DNA from: Pyrinomonadaceae bacterium
GTDB taxonomy: Bacteria; Acidobacteriota; Blastocatellia; Pyrinomonadales; Pyrinomonadaceae
DNA: 64,000 nt
Direction: 5' to 3'
NCBI GenBank assembly: GCA_030841085.1
Contig: JAVEDP010000020.1
Location: 124,001-188,000 of the forward strand
The position numbers and the translations under genes were made by a program. Numbering within the stretch: the first letter of the stretch is position 1; every line of letters begins with the position of its first letter. The notes beneath the pieces are model-generated. The model saw only the letters and a program-made list of their open reading frames with translations. It made no database searches and had not been told where the DNA came from. Shown here one piece after another: positions 52,012 through 60,133 of the stretch.

Positions 52012-52896
52012 ATGACCGGCAACGGAAACAATCCTGAAGTAAAGATCGTCACTCCCCCGGCGAAACGCATTCGCGCCTCTGGTCCAATCCTCATTCTTGC
52101 GGTTCTGTTCGTGGTGGCGTCTTTTCTTACCTGGTACCTGACCTGGTTTGGCCGCGGCCTTTCAGATGCCGAGATCACAAAATACTTGTCTGACTATGGC
52201 CACCCGCGCCACGTTCAGCATGCGCTGCTGCAAGTCCAGGAACGCATCGAGCGAAGAGATCCGGCCGCGCCGCAATGGTATTCGCAGATTGTAGCGCTGG
52301 CTGATAATTCAGAAATAGAATTCCGCCTTACCGCCGCGTGGGTCATGGGCTCTGACAACAAATCCGAAGAATTTCACACTGCGTTGAAAAAATTGTTGAT
52401 GGATCCGCAGCCGATCGTCAGAAGAAACTCCGCGCTGGCGTTGGTGAGATTCAACGACGCGAGTGGCCGTGCAGAACTGACGGCGATGCTCACTCCTTTC
52501 ACCGTAAATGCGCCGGTTGCTGGAACGCTGGAAAGTAGTCTGTTGAAAGCGGCCTCGATAAGCCGAGGTACTTTGCTCGCCCGCATTCGAGAAGCCAATA
52601 ATGAGGTGGCGGCAATGCGTTCGCCACTCTCGGGATCGATAGAAAGCATCATCGCCGCGACCGGCTCGCCCGTCACAATCGGCCAGGCGATTTTGACGAT
52701 CAAGTCTGACGAGCAAAGTATTTGGGAAGCATTGCGCGCCCTGGCGGTGGTGGGAACGCCTGATGATCTGCCGCTGATTGAAAACTACGCGAGCGGAGTC
52801 GCGACAAACAGCGACCGTCTAAAACAACAAGCGGCTCTGACAGCCAACGCCATCAAGAGCCGCATGAGTATTAACGAGAAGAGTACTAAGCAGTAG
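52012..52896 (+). CDS. membrane-anchored HEAT-repeat protein with inserted barrel-sandwich domain
   Basis: 294 aa. One helix (about residues 25-45) anchors the protein. Residues about 55-165 are HEAT-like repeats (WYSQIVALADNSEIEFRLTAAWVMG..., LLMDPQPIVRRNSALALVRF). Residues about 175-230 read as a biotinyl/lipoyl-type barrel (GTLLARIREANNEVAAMRSPLSGSI...GSPVTIGQAILTIK), but the position of the modified Lys is Arg-Ser, so it is probably not modified. A last HEAT unit follows. The 3' end overlaps the opposite ferredoxin gene by 11 bp. No function assigned. Confidence 0.72.
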   Translation: MTGNGNNPEVKIVTPPAKRIRASGPILILAVLFVVASFLTWYLTWFGRGLSDAEITKYLSDYGHPRHVQHALLQVQERIERRDPAAPQWYSQIVALADNSEIEFRLTAAWVMGSDNKSEEFHTALKKLLMDPQPIVRRNSALALVRFNDASGRAELTAMLTPFTVNAPVAGTLESSLLKAASISRGTLLARIREANNEVAAMRSPLSGSIESIIAATGSPVTIGQAILTIKSDEQSIWEALRALAVVGTPDDLPLIENYASGVATNSDRLKQQAALTANAIKSRMSINEKSTKQ

Positions 52897-53260
52897 GCGG
52901 CGACGGTGGTAAGTCGGGAAGCGTAATGCCGTGCACCGCTTCCCAGTCGTCGGTCGGCACCATTTCAATCGCATCCCAGGGACACCCGTCGAGGAAAGCG
53001 CCATCCGGCCCTTTGCTAATGCATTTCTGGCAGCCGATGCAGAGATAAGGATCGACCTCGATGCGGCCAAACGGCGGATGGTCTTCGTCGGGCACCCAGA
53101 ACATGCAGGCTTCAATCGGGCAATACTCGATGCAGGCCGGCGAGCCCGCGCAGCCTGTGCAGCAGTCCGTCGTGATAGCCAGTATGCGCGGCCTCTTTTT
53201 GCGAGCTGCTTTGCCGTCGCCTTCCGACATGGGCCAATGTTTTTCTACGATGTCGAACAT
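52886..53260 (-). CDS. 4Fe-4S ferredoxin, two clusters
   Basis: 124 aa. Two cluster motifs: CTGCAGSPACIEYCP (about residues 33-47) and CIGCQKCISKGPDGAFLDGCP (about 74-94), the second with an 11-residue gap before its last Cys. A basic stretch (KAARKKRPR) lies near the N-terminus and a Pro-rich tail at the end. It is a soluble electron carrier; its partner is not evident. Tail-to-tail overlap of 11 bp with the HEAT-repeat gene. Confidence 0.85.
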   Translation of the reverse strand: MFDIVEKHWPMSEGDGKAARKKRPRILAITTDCCTGCAGSPACIEYCPIEACMFWVPDEDHPPFGRIEVDPYLCIGCQKCISKGPDGAFLDGCPWDAIEMVPTDDWEAVHGITLPDLPPSPPTA

Positions 53261-53269
53261 ATGATAAGT

Positions 53270-53396
53270 CAGAACCCAGAATACAGAATACAGAATACAG
53301 AATACAGAATTAGGAATTTAATACTCGAAAACTAAGAAAGTGATAACTTCTGTTTCCTGAATTCTGACTTCTGAATTCTCACTTTTAGAATTCTCA
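53270..53396. repeat. heptamer repeat F (cagaata) with inverted arm
   Basis: Four cagaata heptamers in tandem (53281-53308) and an inverted run (gaattctgacttctgaattc, 53359-53378) flank about 50 bp, upstream of both the ferredoxin and the stress-protein genes. Confidence 0.88.
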
Positions 53397-53519
53397 ATCT
53401 AACATAGCTCTGCTAAATTCCTCAACGATTTGTGTCGTTAACGACTTAGCCTTGCCGATAAAGCTTCGAAGGTTTACAACGTTTGCGAAACAAAGGAGAC
53501 AGTTAGAGGAGGAACCGAG

Positions 53520-54278
53520 ATGGAAACAGTCGCAGGGATCTTTCAAACGCGTGAGCAAGCCGAGCGAGCCATAAAACAAATTCATTCGCTTGGTATCCGC
53601 AACGATCGAATCGCGTTGCTGACGCCGGACACAGACGTTCCAACAGCCGAGCGCGCCGTGCCCACTTCGGATACCGAACAACCGGGCATGGGAAAAGCGA
53701 TGGGAGGCACGGTCGGCGGCGCGATGGGTGTCGCCGGCGGTGCGACGCTGGGCGCAGCTGCGGCGAGTGTTTTGATACCCGGGGTTGGGCCAGTTATTGC
53801 CGGGGCGATTCTTGGCGCGGCGATTTTGGGCGCCGGCGGAACTGCAGCCGGAATGGCGGCGGGCGAGGCTTTGGAAGAGGGACTCGTTACCGGCCTGCCG
53901 CATGACGAGTTATATCTCTACGAGCACGCCGTAAGAAAAGGCCGCTCGGTCGTGATCGCGTTTGCGGAGGATGAGGAATTGGAGCAGAAGGCGCGCGCGG
54001 CGATGGCAAACGCAGGCGCGGAAAGCATTGATGCAGCGCGCGAAGATTGGTGGCTGGGTTTGCGAGACGCCGAGGCCGAGGACTATCACGCAACCGGAAA
54101 ACAATTTGCCAACGATGAGCCAAGCTATCGCCGCGGTTTTGAAACTGCCTTGCGGAATCGCGGTGAAGATATCGCGAAATTGTCTAGTTCCGGCGATGTG
54201 TTAGACGATGCCTTTCGCCACGGGTATAAACGCGGCTGCGCTTATCACCGGAGCGTGCGGGAGAACTACAAAGCTTGA
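53520..54278 (+). CDS. general-stress-like protein with glycine-zipper domain
   Basis: 252 aa, with GAGGAGGAACC before the ATG. The N-terminus (VAGIFQTREQAERAIKQIHSLGIRNDRIALLTP) matches the general stress protein 17M/YflT-type domain. Residues about 55-125 form a Gly/Ala-rich hydrophobic stretch (glycine zipper, GGTVGGAMGVAGGATLGAAAA) that may insert in a membrane. The C-terminal 80 residues are charged and helical. The stop overlaps the TTG of a 57-aa gene. Confidence 0.8.
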   Translation: METVAGIFQTREQAERAIKQIHSLGIRNDRIALLTPDTDVPTAERAVPTSDTEQPGMGKAMGGTVGGAMGVAGGATLGAAAASVLIPGVGPVIAGAILGAAILGAGGTAAGMAAGEALEEGLVTGLPHDELYLYEHAVRKGRSVVIAFAEDEELEQKARAAMANAGAESIDAAREDWWLGLRDAEAEDYHATGKQFANDEPSYRRGFETALRNRGEDIAKLSSSGDVLDDAFRHGYKRGCAYHRSVRENYKA

Positions 54279-54448
54279 AAGATTTGCTCTTGAACCTGCT
54301 GGTGCTGGTCGCGATACTCGGGGTGCCGGCGATCATCACCGGCTGGTTTGCGCGCACGATGTACATTCGTTGCTTAGGCTGTGGCACTCTGAACGCGCGC
54401 CGGCGCTCGCAGTGCCGTTCGTGCGAACAGGATCTTTTCCGCGCTTAG
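54275..54448 (+). CDS. 57-aa membrane zinc-ribbon protein
   Basis: Read from a TTG at 54275 that overlaps the previous stop (TTGA). The product MKDLLLNLLVLVAILGVPAI... has one helix (about residues 4-24) and then a zinc ribbon with CLGCG (Cys33/Cys36) and CRSCE (Cys48/Cys51). The coupled start and a complete ribbon argue that it is real. Function unknown; the order membrane helix then zinc ribbon recalls small regulatory or assembly proteins. Confidence 0.7.
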   Translation: MKDLLLNLLVLVAILGVPAIITGWFARTMYIRCLGCGTLNARRRSQCRSCEQDLFRA

Positions 54449-54497
54449 AGTTCGTTGCGAGACATTTAGAATCGGTGGCGGCCGGATTTTTTTTCTT

Positions 54498-54592
54498 TGT
54501 GAGTACTTTGTGTTCTCTGTGTCTCTGTGGTGAATCTTGATGAATGAAACGCGGCACCACAAAGGCACAGAGAACACAAAGTACGCGCAAAG
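54498..54592. repeat. repeat family D, copy 3, overlapping an N-terminus
   Basis: actttgtgttctctgtgtct (54505-54524) and the inverted arm (caaaggcacagagaacacaa, 54558-54577) enclose a 33-bp spacer. The second arm lies inside the frame assigned to the M14 peptidase. Confidence 0.88.
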
Positions 54593-56390
54593 AAATTCAA
54601 CAGAACATTTTCCTCTAGTTCTTGTCTTCTTGTTGGTCTTTCCAATTATCGTAATGTCACAACAGCAACATCCTCCTGTTCCTTCCGAGTGGCGTACTTA
54701 TGCCGAGCAAACCGACTATCGCGAAACGCCGCGCTACGATCCGACCATCGATTACGCGAAACGACTCGACCGCGCTTCATCGCTGATCAAGTACGAAACT
54801 TTTGGCAAAAGCGGTGAAGGCCGTGACCTACCGCTGCTGATCGCGTCGGAAGGCGAGACGTTTACACCGGAGTCAGCCAAGCGGGGTCACAAGGCGGTGA
54901 TTCTGATCCAGGCATGCATTCACGCTGGCGAGCCCGACGGCAAAGACGCCGGTCTGGCACTGCTGCGCGATATCGCCATCACAAAGACGCGCGCCGGCTT
55001 GTTAAAGAATATCGTCGTGCTCTTCATTCCGATCTACAGTCCTGACGGTCATGAACGCGTCAGTCCTTACAATCGCATCAATCAAAATGGTCCGGCGGAA
55101 ATGGGTTGGCGCACCACCAGCACCTATCAAAATCTAAATCGTGATTACATGAAAGCGGACACGCCGGAAACACGCGCGTGGCTGGCACTCTGGAACAAAT
55201 GGCATCCCGATCTGTTCATCGACTGTCACGTCACGGACGGCGCCGACTATCAGTACAACATCACTTTCCAACACGAGCACCATGCGGGCGTGGACGCCGG
55301 CGTGCTCGCCTGGGAAAGAGCAGTGTTCGATCAACGCGTGGCCGCGAAAACTGAAGCGGCGGGAAACGCGGTGTCTTGGTATCTCGAGTTTATCGACAAT
55401 CGCGAACTGACGAAGGGCATCCGGGACTTCAACGGTAGCCCGCGATTCTCGACCGGTTACGTGCCGCTGCGAAACCGGCCGGCGATTCTGATCGAAACGC
55501 ACATGCTGAAGGACTATCGCTCGCGCGTGATCGGCACCTACGATGTTCTGCGCTCAGCTTTGGAAGAAGTGAGCAGCGATCCACAAAGTTTGCTCAAGGT
55601 CGTAAAAGAAGCAGACGAGAAAACGACAGCCGCCGGACGCAGCTACGACCCGGCTCATCCGTACCCGCTTGATTTCGAGTTAACGGATAAGGCCACGCCT
55701 TATCACCTGCGTGCGGTTGAGTCGCACACCGAAATGAGCGATGTCTCGGGAGCGCCTTATGTGACGTTTGGAACGAAGCCGATCGACGTCACGGTACCGC
55801 TTTATAATGAGTTTCGTGTGACTGCGGCTGTGGCGCCGCCGCTCTACTACATCGTGCCGGTACAGTGGAAAGAAGCAGTCGAGGTTATCAAGGCGCATGG
55901 TCTAAATTTTGTTGCGCTGCCACACGCAACTGCGATCGATATCGAAAGCTACCGCTTCACCGACGTAAAGTGGCCGGGCGGACCTTTTGAAGGACGACTG
56001 ATGCCTTCGTTCAAAACCGTGCCGGTACGCGAGCGTCGAACTTTTCCCGCAGGCTCGGTTCTTATTCCTTTAGCACAACCTGCCGCGCGGGTTGCGATCA
56101 ATTTGCTTGAGCCGGACGCGCCAGACTCGCTGGTCCATTGGGGATTCTTCGATGCGATTTTCGAGCAGAAGGAATATGGCGAGAATTACGTATTGGAGAA
56201 GCTGGCGCGCGAGATGCTCGCCAAAGATTCGAAACTGCTTGACGAGTACCAACAAAAACTGGCAAGCGATCCAAAGTTTGCCGCCAGTCCGCGGGCGCGG
56301 CTTGAATTCTTTTATCGCCGTTCGCCTTACTGGGACTCGCAAATGAATCTCTACCCCGTTGGCCGCATTGTCACGCCGCTTGATTTTTGA
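54540..56390 (+). CDS. M14-family zinc carboxypeptidase, exported
   Basis: 616 aa from ATG 54540, but the first 18 or so codons come from repeat D (MNETRHHKGTENTKYAQR), and the hydrophobic signal (HFPLVLVFLLVFPIIVMSQ) follows only after them, so the true start may be a later TTG near 54627-54636. Zinc ligands: His-Ala-Gly-Glu in ACIHAGEPDGKDAG (about 113-126) and His in IDCHVTDG (about 227-234); the catalytic Glu fits ILIETHMLKDYRSR (about 318-331). C-terminal residues 360-616 form a beta-rich region. It would trim C-terminal residues from extracytoplasmic peptides. Confidence 0.85.
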   Translation: MNETRHHKGTENTKYAQRNSTEHFPLVLVFLLVFPIIVMSQQQHPPVPSEWRTYAEQTDYRETPRYDPTIDYAKRLDRASSLIKYETFGKSGEGRDLPLLIASEGETFTPESAKRGHKAVILIQACIHAGEPDGKDAGLALLRDIAITKTRAGLLKNIVVLFIPIYSPDGHERVSPYNRINQNGPAEMGWRTTSTYQNLNRDYMKADTPETRAWLALWNKWHPDLFIDCHVTDGADYQYNITFQHEHHAGVDAGVLAWERAVFDQRVAAKTEAAGNAVSWYLEFIDNRELTKGIRDFNGSPRFSTGYVPLRNRPAILIETHMLKDYRSRVIGTYDVLRSALEEVSSDPQSLLKVVKEADEKTTAAGRSYDPAHPYPLDFELTDKATPYHLRAVESHTEMSDVSGAPYVTFGTKPIDVTVPLYNEFRVTAAVAPPLYYIVPVQWKEAVEVIKAHGLNFVALPHATAIDIESYRFTDVKWPGGPFEGRLMPSFKTVPVRERRTFPAGSVLIPLAQPAARVAINLLEPDAPDSLVHWGFFDAIFEQKEYGENYVLEKLAREMLAKDSKLLDEYQQKLASDPKFAASPRARLEFFYRRSPYWDSQMNLYPVGRIVTPLDF

Positions 56391-56530
56391 GTTTCAAGTT
56401 CCAAGTTTCAAGTTTCAACTTCACGGTTCCGGTTTCAACCTGTGGAACAGATATAATCCAGACTCGAAAAGTCGTTGTCGAAAGTTGAAACCAGGAACTT
56501 TGAAACCTGGAACTTGAAACTTGAAACTCT
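56391..56530. repeat. heptamer repeat E (tttcaag), copy 2
   Basis: Direct heptamers ttcaagttccaagtttcaag (56393-56412) and inverted ones (gaaacctggaacttgaaact, 56504-56523) flank about 85 bp between convergent genes. Confidence 0.88.
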
Positions 56531-57476
56531 AATGTGACATCGCCTCGGGATCTTCTGACACTTCCTCAACCGCGCGGCTGCGACTCTTGATTGTCACGAC
56601 GGCTACGCCAGCGAAAATCAAAACGCACGACAACAGTGTTCGCGAGTTTAGTGTCTCGCCCAGGATTGCCGGGGCCAAACCAAACGCGACCAGCGGTTGC
56701 AGATAGATGTAAACCGCGACGATCGTCGGTGCGACTTTCGTCAGCGCCCAGGCATTGAGATAGTAAACAAGCACGGTTGGCAGCAACACGATGTAGACGA
56801 TTGCCAGCCAGGCACTGCCGGGAACATTGCCCAGACCGTCAGTGCTCCAGGAATAGATTGCGAGCGGCAGCATGATTATGGCGCTCACGAGAAATAGCCA
56901 GGTGATTACATTGAATGCGCCATACCGCTTCACTAAATCTCGCGAGACAGCTATGTACGCGCCGTATGAAAACGAGTTTGCGACGATCAGGAGGTTGCCG
57001 CGCGTCGTCGACGCGGAGAACGTGGCCCGGAATGGATCGACCAGGTAGATAACGCCGACGGCCGCGAGCACGATTCCCAAAATATGCCGCAGCGAGGCGC
57101 GGTCATGGCCCATCGCAATGCTGATAACCAAGGTGAAAACCGGGATCGTCGTCGTCAACAGTGTGGCGTTGATTACGGTCGTGTATGACAGGCCTTTAAC
57201 AAATAGAAGCTGATTGACAACCACACCCAGCAAAGCCGAGAGCACAACCCACGCCAGGACACGCTTTGGCAAATGACGAAGCGGTCCGAACCTTCTGCGA
57301 AGCAAAGCAAAGATGAGCGCTGCGCCGACAATGCGAAACCCCACCAGGCTGGTACTTGAGACCGAGCGCAAGGCGATTTTTCCAAAGATGGGCCACGTAC
57401 CAAAAAATATTTGCACGATCACCAGCGCAACGTGAGGCGCAATACCACGGTCCTTGAATGAAGTTTCAGAATGCAT
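56529..57476 (-). CDS. EamA/DMT-family transporter
   Basis: 315 aa from ATG 57476; an upstream ATG lies in repeat A and is less likely. Ten predicted helices in two EamA halves (about 15-145 and 160-290), with GTWPIFGKIALRSVSSTSLVGFR in the first and YYLNAWALTKVAPTIVAVYIYLQPL in the second. Members export amino acids or other metabolites, or import sugars; the substrate is unknown. Confidence 0.88.
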   Translation of the reverse strand: MHSETSFKDRGIAPHVALVIVQIFFGTWPIFGKIALRSVSSTSLVGFRIVGAALIFALLRRRFGPLRHLPKRVLAWVVLSALLGVVVNQLLFVKGLSYTTVINATLLTTTIPVFTLVISIAMGHDRASLRHILGIVLAAVGVIYLVDPFRATFSASTTRGNLLIVANSFSYGAYIAVSRDLVKRYGAFNVITWLFLVSAIIMLPLAIYSWSTDGLGNVPGSAWLAIVYIVLLPTVLVYYLNAWALTKVAPTIVAVYIYLQPLVAFGLAPAILGETLNSRTLLSCVLIFAGVAVVTIKSRSRAVEEVSEDPEAMSH

Positions 57477-57484
57477 TAGTGATC

Positions 57485-57600
57485 GTGGCATAGACTTTAG
57501 TCTGGGGCGATTCGCAATCACAGACTAACGTCTTTACTAGAGAGTGGTACAAATTCTAGTCTGTGCCCGCCACGCACACACAGACTGAAGTCTGTGCTAC
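57485..57600. repeat. repeat family A, copy 3
   Basis: Several cagactgaagtctgtg-type halves in both orientations (57489-57505, 57520-57535, 57551-57566, 57579-57600), some decayed, in the gap before the transporter. Confidence 0.85.
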
Positions 57601-57666
57601 AACAAAGTCACAATAAAAAAGATCGGGTTGCCCCGATCCCACGTTAAGCCGGCGTTGCTGCTGGTC

Positions 57667-59022
57667 TCAAACAACCAGGAACAGCGGGTTCTCGAGAATC
57701 TTCTTGAAAGTTTGTAGAAACTTAGCGCCGGTGGCGCCGTCGATCACGCGATGATCGCAGGACATGGTCACCCGCATCATCTGCCGCACTACGATCTCGT
57801 TGTCTCTAACTACCGGCTTCGGAGACATAGCGCCGATTGCAAGGATTGCTCCCTCGGGCGGGTTAATCACGGCGGTGAATTCATCGATACCAAACATACC
57901 AAGGTTGCTGATTGAAAAAGTCGCGCCTATGAATTCTTCAGGCTTCAGTTTGCGTTCACGGGCACGGCCTGCAAGTTCACGCACCTCGTTGGCAATTTCG
58001 CTCAGTGACTTCTGATCTGCCGCTCGAACAATCGGCGTAATCAATCCTTCTTCAATCGCCACAGCGACGCCGATGTCGGCGTGTTCGTAATAGCGTACGA
58101 CCTTGTCTTGATAAGAAGCATTGACCTGCGGATGTTGCAGCAGCGCGGCGGCGGCAACTTTGATAATGATATCGTTGATGCTGATCTTGAGTCCCGGATC
58201 GAGCGCGTTGATCCCGCTGCGCATTTCCGCGGCGCGATCCATTTCGATTTCCGTGGTCAGAAAAAAGTGTGGAACTGGTCCAAGCGAAGTCACTAAACGT
58301 TTGGCGATAGTGCGGCGCATTTCGCTAGCTGGTTCGTCGCGATAAGCCGATGGTGCGTTAATCGCTGATTTCTGGCCTGGACTGGGAACTGCGCGCAGTT
58401 GCGTTTGCTTCTTTGCAGCAGTCGGCGCGGCTGAGCCTTGCTGGGTAATCAATCCTTCGACATCGCGCTTAATGATTCTGCCACCTGGCCCGCTGCCATT
58501 CACTGAACGCAAATCGATTCCGGACTCCGCCGCCATACGCGCGGCCAATGGGGAAACGATTAGCCGGCCACTTGCCGGTTGCGCGGCGGGTGCGGGGGTG
58601 TGACTGCCATTCCCGCTGGCAGGCGTCTCAGTTTCAGCAGGCTTCGCAGGTTTCGGTTCCTCGGCTTCTTCTTTCTTTTCGACGATGGGAGCGTCAGCTT
58701 CTGCAGGCGCATCGGCGACGGGCGCGTCGGCTTTTGCAGCCGCACTGGCGGGTGCCTGGTTCGTAAACGAGGAGATGTCCTCGTCTGGCTCGCCGATGAT
58801 GGCAATCAACTGGCCGAGCGGCGCGGACTCACCTTCCTGGATAAAAATCTTGCGCAGCACGCCGTTGCCGAGCGCCTGCATTTCCATGGTGGCTTTATCG
58901 GTGTCAATCTCCGCGAGCGGCTCACCCATTGACACCTTATCGCCCTCTTTCTTGAGCCAGCGAGAGAGTTGGCCCTCTTCCATGGTTGGAGAGAGCTTGG
59001 GCATGATCACCTGAGTTGCCAT
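57667..59022 (-). CDS. pdhC: pyruvate dehydrogenase E2, dihydrolipoamide acetyltransferase
   Basis: 451 aa from ATG 59022 with AAAGGA upstream. One lipoyl domain (1-80; lipoyl Lys43 in DTDKATMEM), an Ala/Pro/Glu linker (about 95-165), a peripheral subunit-binding domain (about 172-212: VSPLAARMAAESGIDLRSV) and the catalytic domain (about 235-451) ending in DHRVIDGATGAKF, with the active-site His and Asp. It transfers acetyl from E1 to CoA. Third gene of pdhA-pdhB-pdhC. Confidence 0.95.
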   Translation of the reverse strand: MATQVIMPKLSPTMEEGQLSRWLKKEGDKVSMGEPLAEIDTDKATMEMQALGNGVLRKIFIQEGESAPLGQLIAIIGEPDEDISSFTNQAPASAAAKADAPVADAPAEADAPIVEKKEEAEEPKPAKPAETETPASGNGSHTPAPAAQPASGRLIVSPLAARMAAESGIDLRSVNGSGPGGRIIKRDVEGLITQQGSAAPTAAKKQTQLRAVPSPGQKSAINAPSAYRDEPASEMRRTIAKRLVTSLGPVPHFFLTTEIEMDRAAEMRSGINALDPGLKISINDIIIKVAAAALLQHPQVNASYQDKVVRYYEHADIGVAVAIEEGLITPIVRAADQKSLSEIANEVRELAGRARERKLKPEEFIGATFSISNLGMFGIDEFTAVINPPEGAILAIGAMSPKPVVRDNEIVVRQMMRVTMSCDHRVIDGATGAKFLQTFKKILENPLFLVV

Positions 59023-59036
59023 TCGGGTTCGTCCTT

Positions 59037-59113
59037 TGTCAGTTGTCAGTGGTTCGTTGCGGAGTTTTGCTCGGACCACCACCACATTGCAACTGACAAC
59101 TAACAACTAACAG
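59037..59113. repeat. heptamer repeat G (ttgtcag) with inverted arm
   Basis: tttgtcagttgtcagtgg (59036-59053) and an inverted run caactgacaactaacaacta (59091-59110) flank 37 bp in the pdhB-pdhC gap. Confidence 0.88.
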
Positions 59114-59116
59114 TCT

Positions 59117-60097
59117 CTACAAATACGAAACTTCTTTAACAGCGGCGACGATCTGTTCGACCTTAGGAATTGCCGCGTCCTCGAGATTCTTCGCGTAGGG
59201 CATTGGGACGTCGACGCCGGAAACGCGTTTGACGGGCGCGTCGAGATAATCAAAAGCACGCTCCATAATCTCGGAAGCGATCTCGGCGGCAACGCCGCAG
59301 AACGGATGCGACTCTTCGGCAATGACGACGCGATTAGTTTTCTTGACCGATTCGACGATGGTCTTGATGTCCAAAGGCCTTATGGTCCGCGGATCGATTA
59401 CCTCACACGAGATGCCTTCCTTCTCAAGCGCTTCCGCCGCCTTCAATGCCACCGGAACCATTAACGACCGCGCCACGATCGTCGCATCTTTGCCTTCGCG
59501 TTTGATGTCGGCAACGCCCAGCGGAATGGTGAACTCGGGATCGTCTGAAACTTCGCCCTTGTTGCCATACATTCTTTCCTGTTCAATAAAAATGACGGGG
59601 TCGTTGTCGCGAATGGCTGATTTTAACAATCCTTTAGCGTCGGCGGGCGTGGACGGCATAACGACCTTCAACCCGGGAAAATAAGCGAACCACGATTCGA
59701 GCGCTTGCGAATGCTGCGACGAAACCTGGAACGCAGAACCTCCGGGGCCGCGAAACACAATAGGGATATTGAACTGGCCGCCCGACATGTACAGCATCTT
59801 GGCGGCGGAGTTGATGATTTGATCGGTTGCGAGTATCGAGAAATTGAACGTCATAAACTCGACGATTGGCCGCAGTCCCGCCATCGCCGCGCCCACCCCG
59901 AGTCCCGCAAATCCAAGTTCGGTGATGGGCGTGTCGATTACTCGCTTAGGTCCCAACTCTTCGAGCAGGCCTTTGGTAACTTTGTATGCGCCCTGATAGG
60001 CCCCGACTTCTTCGCCCATCAGAAAAACATTTTTGTCGCGCTGCATCTCTTCTCTCAGTGCCTGATTGAGCGCCTCGCGCATTGTTACGATAGCCAT
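59117..60097 (-). CDS. pdhB: pyruvate dehydrogenase E1 component, beta subunit
   Basis: 326 aa, the thiamine-diphosphate enzyme's beta chain. MREALNQALREEMQRDKNVFLMGEEVGAYQGAYKVTKGL opens the protein (about residues 5-43), and PITELGFAGLGVGAAMAGLRPIVEFMTFNF (about 57-86) and the VEQERMYG-like IEQERMYGNKGEV segment are the usual signatures. Forms an alpha2beta2 enzyme with PdhA. 36 bp after pdhA. Confidence 0.95.
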   Translation of the reverse strand: MAIVTMREALNQALREEMQRDKNVFLMGEEVGAYQGAYKVTKGLLEELGPKRVIDTPITELGFAGLGVGAAMAGLRPIVEFMTFNFSILATDQIINSAAKMLYMSGGQFNIPIVFRGPGGSAFQVSSQHSQALESWFAYFPGLKVVMPSTPADAKGLLKSAIRDNDPVIFIEQERMYGNKGEVSDDPEFTIPLGVADIKREGKDATIVARSLMVPVALKAAEALEKEGISCEVIDPRTIRPLDIKTIVESVKKTNRVVIAEESHPFCGVAAEIASEIMERAFDYLDAPVKRVSGVDVPMPYAKNLEDAAIPKVEQIVAAVKEVSYL

Positions 60098-60133
60098 TGA
60101 ACTAGATCCTGTTTGACTGTCAGGTGAAACTAT

